Part shown: positions 29,341-36,785 of the stretch, piece after piece
Layout: every line of letters starts with the position of its first letter
Position numbering within the stretch: position 1 is the stretch's first letter
Assembly: GCA_022548915.1 (NCBI GenBank)
Contig: JAKZES010000005.1
Coordinates: 62,001-126,000, forward strand
DNA from: Verrucomicrobiaceae bacterium E54
Lineage (GTDB): Bacteria > Verrucomicrobiota > Verrucomicrobiia > Verrucomicrobiales > Akkermansiaceae
Length of the DNA: 64,000 nt
Direction: 5' to 3'
Translations under genes and position numbers: made by a program
Notes under the pieces: model-generated
What the model was told of the DNA's origin: nothing
What the model saw: only the letters and a program-made list of their open reading frames with translations
Database searches by the model: none

Positions 29341-30210
29341 ATGAAAGCGCCCTACCGTTCGATCATCCTTCCCGCCCTGGTTTGGGCCTCGGTGGCGACC
29401 GCCGCGGAAGCTCCCGCCGATTTGGAGAGCCGGGCCGCCGAGCAGGAACGCCAGATCCGCCAGCTCGAGGTCCAGAACCAGCGCCTGCGCGACCAGATCG
29501 AGCGGCTGCAGGAGCAGCTGGCGGCGAAGGAGGACGCCCCCCCTGCCCCGCCCTCGGAAACTCCTCCGGCGGCCGAAACGGAGCCCGAGCCGGACGCCGC
29601 TGCCGCCGGACAAGCCGAGGTATCCGTCCACATCGTGAAGGCCGGCGAGAGTCTCTCGAAGATCGCCAAGCAACACGCCACCACCACGGCGGTGCTCGCC
29701 AAGCTCAACGGCATCCGCAATCCGAGCCTGATTCGCGAGGGGCAGCGCCTCAAGCTCCCCGTGAGCGCCCCGGCACCTGCCCCCGAGCCCACGACGGCGG
29801 AAACCGTGACCGGCACACACACCGTGAAAGCCGGTGAGACCTTCTTCTCGATCGCCAAGATCTATGGCCTGAGCGTCGAAACCCTGCAGGCCGCCAATCC
29901 CGACGTGAACCCCACGGCCCTGCGGATCGGACAGCAACTCAAGCTGGGAGCCAGAAAAGACCCGGAGCCCGCCGCCGACGAACCCGCCGCGCCGGGTGCG
30001 GATGCCTCCTACGGTTCCGAAGCCATCGCCCACAAGAAGCCGGTCATCCGGAAGATTCCGATCACCGAAAACATTTCCTTCGGCGAGTTCGCCAAGCGCC
30101 ACCAGATGGAGCCGGCGAAGCTGAATGCCCTCAACGGGCTTCAACTCGAACCGAAAACCGTGCTTGCGACGGGGTCGCGCCTCTACGTTTCCGCTCAGCC
30201 TTTGGAGTAG
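29341..30210 (+). CDS. LysM-repeat cell-wall-binding protein
   Basis: 289 aa with a signal peptide ('MKAPYRSIILPALVWASVATA'), a short coiled coil ('EQERQIRQLEVQNQRLRDQI'), a Pro/Glu linker, two clear LysM repeats ('HIVKAGESLSKIAKQHATTT', 'HTVKAGETFFSIAKIYGLSV') and a weaker third ('ITENISFGEFAKRHQMEPAK'). It should bind peptidoglycan in the periplasm; no catalytic domain is seen. I prefer the ATG at 29341; a TTG at 29302 would spoil the signal peptide. The leader around 29277-29300 is unusually A+T-rich and may hold the promoter. A strong terminator follows. Confidence 0.88.
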   Translation: MKAPYRSIILPALVWASVATAAEAPADLESRAAEQERQIRQLEVQNQRLRDQIERLQEQLAAKEDAPPAPPSETPPAAETEPEPDAAAAGQAEVSVHIVKAGESLSKIAKQHATTTAVLAKLNGIRNPSLIREGQRLKLPVSAPAPAPEPTTAETVTGTHTVKAGETFFSIAKIYGLSVETLQAANPDVNPTALRIGQQLKLGARKDPEPAADEPAAPGADASYGSEAIAHKKPVIRKIPITENISFGEFAKRHQMEPAKLNALNGLQLEPKTVLATGSRLYVSAQPLE

Positions 30211-30250
30211 AGAGCCCCTCACCAGGATGGTCGTTCAGCGACCGATGGCA

Positions 30251-30283
30251 CCCGCCCGGGACGCAAGTCCCGGGCGGGTTTTT
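30251..30283. terminator. Strong intrinsic terminator
   Basis: A perfect 12-bp stem, CCCGCCCGGGAC/GTCCCGGGCGGG, with a GCAA tetraloop and then five T. It lies between the convergent LysM gene and the cytochrome/LRR gene. The T-run favours the plus strand. Confidence 0.92.
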
Positions 30284-30285
30284 CA

Positions 30286-31881
30286 TTACTCGGCCTCGAT
30301 CCCGAGGATGATCTCCGTCTCCGGCATCAGTTCCTCGAGCTTCGCCTTGCCGGCGGCGTCGACCTCGGTCTGCCAGAGGTAGAGACGCTTGAGCGTCGGG
30401 AGTTCGCTGAGCACCGCAACTCCGTCGGTGGTCACCGCCGTGCCGTAGAGGTTGAGCGATTCGAGCGAGGCCATGCCCTTGATCTGCTCGATGCCGGCGT
30501 CGGTGACCCCGGTCTCGGACAGACGGAGCATGCGCAGTCCCGTCGCGCCCGAAACCGCTGCAAGACCGGTGTCGGTCACATGCGTCCCGGAGAGGTCGAG
30601 TGAGACCAGCGATTCGGCCACCGGCTCGAGCTTCGCCAGCATCTCGTCGTTGAAACGATCGCGCATGCTCACCGCGGTGAAGGTCAGCCCGCTGGACTCC
30701 TGCGACTCGAAGTTGAGGGCCCCGGGAAACTCTTCGCGGAGGCCTTCGACCACGGTGGCCAGCTCGGCCCTCGCCTTTTCCTCGGCGGCGGCCGCCGCGG
30801 CGGCGGCTTCGGCCTGGGCCTGCAGGACCTCGGGCGGCACCAGCTTCGAGACCGCCGCCTTGATTTCCTCCGGCATCTCGGCCTCGGCGACCTTCTGGTC
30901 GGGAAGCGCGCCGGTATCGATCCACCAGGTCACGATCTCGATCTCGTGGTCCTCCATCTGCTCCTTGTTTTCCGGAGGCATGTGCTCCTCGTCGTCGAGA
31001 GGAAGATGAATCCGGAACAGGATGTTGCTGTCCTCGGCATCGCCGGGTGTGATCGCTTCGCCCTCCTTGCCGCCGAGCACGAGATTCTCGTAGGTGTCCA
31101 TCCGGAGGCGGCCCTTCTGCTTGTCGGGGCCGTGACAGGACACGCATTTCTGGTCGAAGATCGGCTGAACGAGGTGGGTGTAAACGATCTGGTCCTCGAC
31201 CGGGATGACCGGGGCGCCTCCATCGCCGTCCTCTTCCGCTTCGAGCATCGGCAGGCGCTGGTTTTCGGGCACGATCTGGTTGTAGAGCTCGCGGACTTCG
31301 TTCGGGGCCTCGGCGGTGAGGTAGCTCTTGCCGTGGACCATCGATCCGCCGTCGTGGCTGGCGACCGTCATCGTGGCTCCACTGATCAAGAGTGTGAGGA
31401 CATAGACCCAGTTGCCGGAACCGTTCGCCAGGTCGACCCAGCGCTTGATCACGAAGGCCGCGACGGTCATCGCCGCGAAGCCGATGCCCCACCACAGGTG
31501 GCTGGAGATCAGCTCCTCATCGTACTGGCCGGGGTCGGTCTGATAGAGCAGGAATCCGAAGACCGCCGCCACCACGGCGCTCACCGCCGTGAAGAAGGCC
31601 GGGATCAGCGTCGAGCTGCCCTTGTCCTTGCGGAACAGCTTGCCGAACTCGAGGAGCAGCACCAGGCACAGCATGCCGATCGGCAGGTGGAGCACCAGGA
31701 AGTGGAAACGGCCGAGAAAGCGCTCCCATTGAGAGAGATCGGCGAGGCCGGACCCGGGCATCTGCGCGACCAGAGGCATGGCCACCAAGGCCGCCACCGT
31801 GGCGATCCCCGCGAAGCTCAGAATGACGGCACCCGCCTTGGATCGCGGCTTTTCTTCGATTTCGGATTCTTCGGAGTTCAT
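30286..31881 (-). CDS. Membrane c-type cytochrome domain fused to leucine-rich repeats
   Basis: 531 aa. Four or five N-terminal membrane helices include 'FHFLVLHLPIGMLCLVLLLE', of the DUF2231-like type seen in Planctomycetes and Verrucomicrobia. Then comes a single haem motif in 'CVSCHGPDKQKGRLRMDTY' and the partner 'HMPPENKEQM' (planctomycete-type cytochrome C), an Ala/Glu helix (about 330-370), and four to five leucine-rich repeats ('LDLSGTHVTDTGLAAVSG'). The start is the ATG at 31881 (the frame is open to a TTG 12 bases earlier). Domain order is visible; an electron-transfer or sensing role is inferred. Confidence 0.85.
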   Translation of the reverse strand: MNSEESEIEEKPRSKAGAVILSFAGIATVAALVAMPLVAQMPGSGLADLSQWERFLGRFHFLVLHLPIGMLCLVLLLEFGKLFRKDKGSSTLIPAFFTAVSAVVAAVFGFLLYQTDPGQYDEELISSHLWWGIGFAAMTVAAFVIKRWVDLANGSGNWVYVLTLLISGATMTVASHDGGSMVHGKSYLTAEAPNEVRELYNQIVPENQRLPMLEAEEDGDGGAPVIPVEDQIVYTHLVQPIFDQKCVSCHGPDKQKGRLRMDTYENLVLGGKEGEAITPGDAEDSNILFRIHLPLDDEEHMPPENKEQMEDHEIEIVTWWIDTGALPDQKVAEAEMPEEIKAAVSKLVPPEVLQAQAEAAAAAAAAEEKARAELATVVEGLREEFPGALNFESQESSGLTFTAVSMRDRFNDEMLAKLEPVAESLVSLDLSGTHVTDTGLAAVSGATGLRMLRLSETGVTDAGIEQIKGMASLESLNLYGTAVTTDGVAVLSELPTLKRLYLWQTEVDAAGKAKLEELMPETEIILGIEAE

Positions 31882-31927
31882 CGACGCCCGCAACTACGTT
31901 CACGGATTGCCGGAATTTCCACTGAAA

Positions 31928-32158
31928 TCAGACATCGACGACCGGTCCCTTTTTGTCGTCCTCCTTCGATTTCGGCACTTTCTTGCCGAAGAACGGCAGG
32001 AAGCGCCGGATATCGACGCCGAGCACGGCGAGGGACTGGACCAGAACGAGCAACGCGGTCGCCTCGTCGATGAACGGCAGCGGGTCCGGAGTGATCCCCA
32101 TGACCAGCAGGTAGAGGCCGGAAAGGACCGCAAAGAAAAGGGCGAGCGCTTTTTTCAC
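31928..32158 (-). CDS. Small membrane protein (DUF1232/YkvA-like)
   Basis: About 76 aa from GTG 32158 (a TTG at 32191 adds 11 mostly basic residues). Two hydrophobic segments surround 'GITPDPLPFIDEA', which resembles the P-D-x-P-x-x-D motif of DUF1232/YkvA proteins, and a Lys/Asp tail follows. Function unknown. It lies 46 bases before the cytochrome/LRR gene on the same strand. Confidence 0.6.
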   Translation of the reverse strand: MKKALALFFAVLSGLYLLVMGITPDPLPFIDEATALLVLVQSLAVLGVDIRRFLPFFGKKVPKSKEDDKKGPVVDV

Positions 32159-32213
32159 GCCGGAAACTACCCGCCTTCGCCGCCAAATCAATCAAGCTTG
32201 GCGCGCGGGGCGG

Positions 32214-35200
32214 TCATTTCTTCGACTTCGCGGCCTTCTTGGCGGCCTTTTTCGGGAGCTTCTTGGGCAGTTTCTTGGCGGCCTTTTTCGCGGCTTTTTC
32301 CTGGGCCTCCTCCGCGGCCTTGTCGGCAAGGACCTCGGCCACATCGCGCTTCTTCGGACCGACTTTCCGGCCGCCCTTCTTCGCCGCGCCCTGCTGCTGC
32401 TGTTCTTCCTCATCATCCCCCCCGTGGCTGAGGATGAACTGGAGGTCTTCGAGCCCGAGGTTCGAGGCGAAGCCCTCGTCCCCGAGCACGTTGGTCACGA
32501 GCTGGGTCTTCTGGTGCTGGAGGATGCGGATCTTTTCCTCGACGGTGTCGCGGGTCAGCAACCGGTAGGCGATCACCTTGTTTTTCTGGCCGATGCGGTG
32601 GGTGCGGTCGATGGCCTGGTTTTCCACCGCCGGGTTCCACCACGGATCGTAGAGGATCACGTAGGACGCCGAGGTGAGGTTGAGACCCGAGCCGCCCGCC
32701 TTGAGTGAAAGCATGAACACGGAGGGGTCCTTGGTCGTCTGGAAACGCTCGATCTCCCCCTTGCGGTCCTTGGTCTGGCCGGTGAGGTAGTGGAACGGCC
32801 GAGCCTCGAGCTCGAGGCGCGCCTTGATCAGGTCGAGCATCGAAACGAACTGCGAGAAGACGAGCACCTTGTGACCTTCCTCGTAGAGCTGGTCGAGAAG
32901 GTAGAAGAGCGACTCCATCTTGGCGCTCTCTTCCTTCAGGTATTTCGGGTCGATGAGCCCGGGGTGGCAGCAGATCTGCCGCAGGCGCATCAGCCCCTGG
33001 AGAATGGCGAAGGAATTCTTCTTCACCGCCTCGTCGGAATCGAGGCCGAGCAAGGCCTTCTGGATCCGCTTGAGTTCGGCCTTGTAGAGATCCTGCTGGA
33101 CTCCGTCCATCTTGGCATAGACCTCCTCCTCGGTCCGCGGCGGGAGGTCCTGGGCCACCTGCAGCTTGGTCCGGCGCAGCAGGAACGGACGCAGGCGCGC
33201 GGCGAGGCGGTTCTGCGAGAGCGGGTCCTTGCGCTTGTCGAAGCGCTTTTTGAAGTAGGCGCGGCTGCCGAGCACGCCCGGCATCGCGAAGGCCATCAGC
33301 GACCACATGTCGAGCAGCCGGTTCTCGATCGGCGTGCCGGTGAGCACCAGACGGTTCTGGGAATCGAGTTCGCGGGCGCACTTCGCGGCCTTCGAGTCGG
33401 GGTTCTTGATCTGCTGGCCCTCGTCGAGGATCACCGTCAGCCACTTCAGTTCGTTGAGCAGATCGCCGCAGACCCGGAGCTGGGCGTAGTTCAGGATCAG
33501 CATGTCCACGTTCTCCTGGATGTGCGCGACGTCGAGGTCGTCGCGATTGCGGAGAATCTTGGTCCGGAGTTCCGGCGCGAACTTCTCGGCCTCGCTGGAC
33601 CAGACGTCGAGCACCGACTTCGGGCAGACGATCAAGGCCGGGCGGTGGGACTCGTTGGCGTCATCACGGGCCTCGTGGAGCCACAGGATGTAGGTCAGCG
33701 ACTGGATGGTCTTCCCGAGGCCCATGTCGTCGGCGAGGATGCCGCCGAAGCGGTTGGTCGCCAGGTAGGCCAGGAACTGGTATCCCTCGACCTGATAGGG
33801 CCTGAGTTTGGCGTTGAGGGCCTTGGGCACTTCCGGCCTGACCTCGATGGTGATGTCGCCGGCCCGGTCCTTGATCCGTTTCCATGCCTTCGGGTCGAAA
33901 ACCTCGGCCGCCTTGGGGTCGGCCAGTTGAAGGGCGTGCATCCGGTGGGTCTCCCCGGAGAGGTCGAAGGGGTCGAGGCCCAGCCGGGTGACCGCGTCGC
34001 GTTGATCGGGGTCGAGCTTGATCTCGAGCCGCATCCACGAGCCATCCTCCATGCGGACGTAGCCGCCGCGGGCGGCGACGAGCTGGCGGATCTGGGTCTT
34101 GGAGAGGTTGACGCCCTCGACGTCGATGACGATGCGCAGGTCGAACCAGTCGATGTCCTGATTGACCACCTCGAAGCGCACCGCGGCCGTGACCGGGTCG
34201 GCGAGGATGGATTTGAGACGGCTGTCGATGTCGAGGTCGAGTTCCTTCGGCATCGAGTCGATCCACTCGGCGAACTTCTCGGGGAACTGCTTGGTGATGC
34301 GCGACTTGAAGGCGCCGAGCTTCTCGTCGTAGGTGAGGCCCATGTCCTCCAGCAGGAAGGGCACCGGATGAAGCGCCTCCCGCGCGAATCGAAGCAGTTG
34401 TCGGCCCTTGAGCGGCTTCTGTTCGACGACCTCCCAGCCTTCCTTGGTGAGCTTCTCGGTGCGGCGGTCCTTGGATTCGATGGCCGCGACCTCGACCACG
34501 AGGTGTTCAGTTTCGGCGGCGGTGAGGCCGGCCACCAGCTTGAGCTCGAAGCGGGGCTTGAGCTCGAGGTCCACGACCCGCTTCTTCAGCGAGTCGGGTA
34601 GCGTCGATCCGATCTTGCGCAGGAACTCGACGCCCTCGAGCGAATCGATGACCCGCTTGGGAATCAGGTAGCGGGGCATGATCTCGGTTTCCTCAAGCCA
34701 ACGGGGCGGGCCCGGGAAGACCGTCTCGTCGGACTGATAGAGTTCCTTGCGACCCGGGAGCATCCGGACCGAGTGAGTCACGTTCTCGCCCTCCTGGGTG
34801 ACGAGCTGCAGGGCGAAGCTCGACGAGTCGTAGGGGTCGTCCTCGCAGGTCCAGTGGAGGGGCTGGTCGACCACCTTGAAGTCGTTCTCGTCGAGGTTGA
34901 CCAGGTAGCCCTTGAGGGCCGGCTGGCGGAACAGGCGGTTCATGAAGCGGCACGCCTCCTCCTGGTCGAAGTCGAAGGTCGTGTCCCCGTGTTCGCGGTA
35001 ATACGAAAGGAAATGCTCCCAGAGCAACTGGCTCGGGGCGTCCATCTTCAGCGCCGCCTCACCGAAGGCCGGCAACAGGCGCTCGATCTCGTTCTTCTCG
35101 CGGAGCTGCTGCCACGGACCCTCGTTTTCGCTGATCTCCAGCCGGGCCTCGTTGATCGTGGCCACCAGACGGAACCGGACCCCGACCGGCGGTGCCTGGG

Positions 35201-35888
35201 GAGGCCGCTCGTTGACGTGCTCGATCCGCTCGTACCAGGCCGCGACCTCGCGCTCCTGTTCCCAGTCCGCCATCTTCTTCTGAACGTAGTTCAGGTCGGT
35301 GATGACGTTCATGAAGTCCGGGTAGGGAAGCTTCTTCTTGTAGAACGCGTAGGCCAGGTAGTTCCAGAACTCGAGAATGTCGCCCGGCGGCATCGGCCAG
35401 AGCTCGAGCGGCTCGTAGGTGGTGATTTCCCACCGGGGCGTCAGCCGCACCATGTCGTGATCGTGGATCTCGCCCTCGATCACGTAGCGGCGGTAGCGCT
35501 TCTCGACCTTGGAGACGAAGTCGGCCTCCTTGTCGTCGAGTTCGCGCCCGAGCTTGTCCTCGATCACGTCGAGAACCGGCGTGTCGTCGAACTCGTTGGG
35601 GCTCTCCGGCAGGTCCTCGCCGCGATGCATGCGCTCCATCATCGTGGCGTACTGGCAGGCACCCGAGACGATGTCGTCCTCGGCCGTGCAGGACCCGAAC
35701 CAGCGATTGCCCTGAAGTCTCAGGCTGGTGCGGAAGGTTCCCGATTCATCCTCCACCCTGCCCTGGATGAAGAGGTGGTTGCCGAAAATCTGGGTGACCG
35801 TCCCGTCCTGTTGGAGTTGCTCGCCTTTTCGACGGGCCTCTTCGGGAAAGCTGTTCAGGAAATTGAGAGTCGCGCGATCAGGATTCAT
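32214..35888 (-). CDS. Large SNF2-family helicase with H1-like tail
   Basis: 1224 aa. The N-terminus (residues ~10-80) aligns with a SWIM domain but has lost ligands: C67-x-A and C78-x-Y instead of C-x-C and C-x-H. A long middle region leads to the Snf2 ATPase: '[14 protein letters not shown]', motif II DEGQ, 'LTGTPIENR', and in the second RecA lobe 'VLVFSQFVSMLDLI' and 'DRTHRIGQ'. The C-terminal ~55 residues are Lys/Ala/Pro repeats ('KKAAKKLPKKLPKKAAKKA'), like histone-H1-like DNA-binding tails. Paralogous in layout to the helicase at 9349-12336. Divergent from the metallo-beta-lactamase gene. Confidence 0.92.
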   Translation of the reverse strand: MNPDRATLNFLNSFPEEARRKGEQLQQDGTVTQIFGNHLFIQGRVEDESGTFRTSLRLQGNRWFGSCTAEDDIVSGACQYATMMERMHRGEDLPESPNEFDDTPVLDVIEDKLGRELDDKEADFVSKVEKRYRRYVIEGEIHDHDMVRLTPRWEITTYEPLELWPMPPGDILEFWNYLAYAFYKKKLPYPDFMNVITDLNYVQKKMADWEQEREVAAWYERIEHVNERPPQAPPVGVRFRLVATINEARLEISENEGPWQQLREKNEIERLLPAFGEAALKMDAPSQLLWEHFLSYYREHGDTTFDFDQEEACRFMNRLFRQPALKGYLVNLDENDFKVVDQPLHWTCEDDPYDSSSFALQLVTQEGENVTHSVRMLPGRKELYQSDETVFPGPPRWLEETEIMPRYLIPKRVIDSLEGVEFLRKIGSTLPDSLKKRVVDLELKPRFELKLVAGLTAAETEHLVVEVAAIESKDRRTEKLTKEGWEVVEQKPLKGRQLLRFAREALHPVPFLLEDMGLTYDEKLGAFKSRITKQFPEKFAEWIDSMPKELDLDIDSRLKSILADPVTAAVRFEVVNQDIDWFDLRIVIDVEGVNLSKTQIRQLVAARGGYVRMEDGSWMRLEIKLDPDQRDAVTRLGLDPFDLSGETHRMHALQLADPKAAEVFDPKAWKRIKDRAGDITIEVRPEVPKALNAKLRPYQVEGYQFLAYLATNRFGGILADDMGLGKTIQSLTYILWLHEARDDANESHRPALIVCPKSVLDVWSSEAEKFAPELRTKILRNRDDLDVAHIQENVDMLILNYAQLRVCGDLLNELKWLTVILDEGQQIKNPDSKAAKCARELDSQNRLVLTGTPIENRLLDMWSLMAFAMPGVLGSRAYFKKRFDKRKDPLSQNRLAARLRPFLLRRTKLQVAQDLPPRTEEEVYAKMDGVQQDLYKAELKRIQKALLGLDSDEAVKKNSFAILQGLMRLRQICCHPGLIDPKYLKEESAKMESLFYLLDQLYEEGHKVLVFSQFVSMLDLIKARLELEARPFHYLTGQTKDRKGEIERFQTTKDPSVFMLSLKAGGSGLNLTSASYVILYDPWWNPAVENQAIDRTHRIGQKNKVIAYRLLTRDTVEEKIRILQHQKTQLVTNVLGDEGFASNLGLEDLQFILSHGGDDEEEQQQQGAAKKGGRKVGPKKRDVAEVLADKAAEEAQEKAAKKAAKKLPKKLPKKAAKKAAKSKK

Positions 35889-36051
35889 GGCGGGAAGGGA
35901 GGGTCCGCCCGCCGGTCATCCACCGGGTCGAAAGCGGGCCGGAAGGATAGATCCCCGTATTTGAATCCGGCAACAAAAACCTGAGCCACAGGACGATTCC
36001 CGCCGCGCACCGGGTTTGACACCCGCGATCCCCCCGACCAAGTCTTTCGGC

Positions 36052-36672
36052 GTGGAAGGCATTCAACGATTCGAAGGCGGCTATCTGCTCACCAATTCCT
36101 ACCTCGCCCCCACCCCGGGCGGGGCGTGGGTGATGATCGACGCGCCGATCGACGCCGACCGCTGGCTGGACGATCTCGGAATCCAGCCGATCGCCCTGCT
36201 TCTGACCCACCAGCATTTCGATCACGTCATGACCGCCGGCGCCATCTCGGCGCGCGGGGTTCCGGTGCATGCCTGGAAACCTTTCGACCGGTCGCTGACG
36301 CTCGAGGAGGTGGTCCGGGAGTGGGGCATGCCTTTCGACGTGGATCCCTACGAGGTGGATCATGTCATCGAAGGCCGGCAATCGCTGGAAATCGACGGCC
36401 TGACCCTCGAGCTGCGTCACACCCCGGGGCACTCGACCGACAGCGTGAGCTTTTACGACCGGGATGCGGCGGCCCTCTTCGCCGGAGACACCCTGTTCGC
36501 CGGATCGACGGGCCGGCCGGATCTGCCGGGAGGCGACATGGCGGTTCTGAGCCGGAGCATCCGCGAGCAGATCTACCCGCTGCCCGACGCCACCCGGGTC
36601 CTCCCCGGCCACGGTCCCGAGACCACGATTGGCACGGAAGCTGCCGAAAACCCGATCGTGCGACGAATCTGA
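36052..36672 (+). CDS. Metallo-beta-lactamase-fold hydrolase (glyoxalase-II-like)
   Basis: 206 aa with the metal motif 'LLTHQHFDH', a later His in 'RHTPGHSTDSV', the bridging Asp in 'FAGDTLFAGS' and a final His in 'VLPGHGPET'. This is the short MBL hydrolase type near hydroxyacylglutathione hydrolase and YcbL; the substrate is not predictable. Start: GTG 36052; a TTG at 36016 is the alternative. It lies 113 bases before the six-gene envelope cassette and is probably separate from it. Confidence 0.88.
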   Translation: MEGIQRFEGGYLLTNSYLAPTPGGAWVMIDAPIDADRWLDDLGIQPIALLLTHQHFDHVMTAGAISARGVPVHAWKPFDRSLTLEEVVREWGMPFDVDPYEVDHVIEGRQSLEIDGLTLELRHTPGHSTDSVSFYDRDAAALFAGDTLFAGSTGRPDLPGGDMAVLSRSIREQIYPLPDATRVLPGHGPETTIGTEAAENPIVRRI

Positions 36673-36785
36673 GAGACAAGGCCGGCTTCCGCCTTCGCTG
36701 CACCCGAGGGGGTTTTGCGCTGGAATTGAGGTTATTCCTCTGGAAGTTTTCGCAAAGCCCCGGGAGTCCCCACCGTTATCCATTC

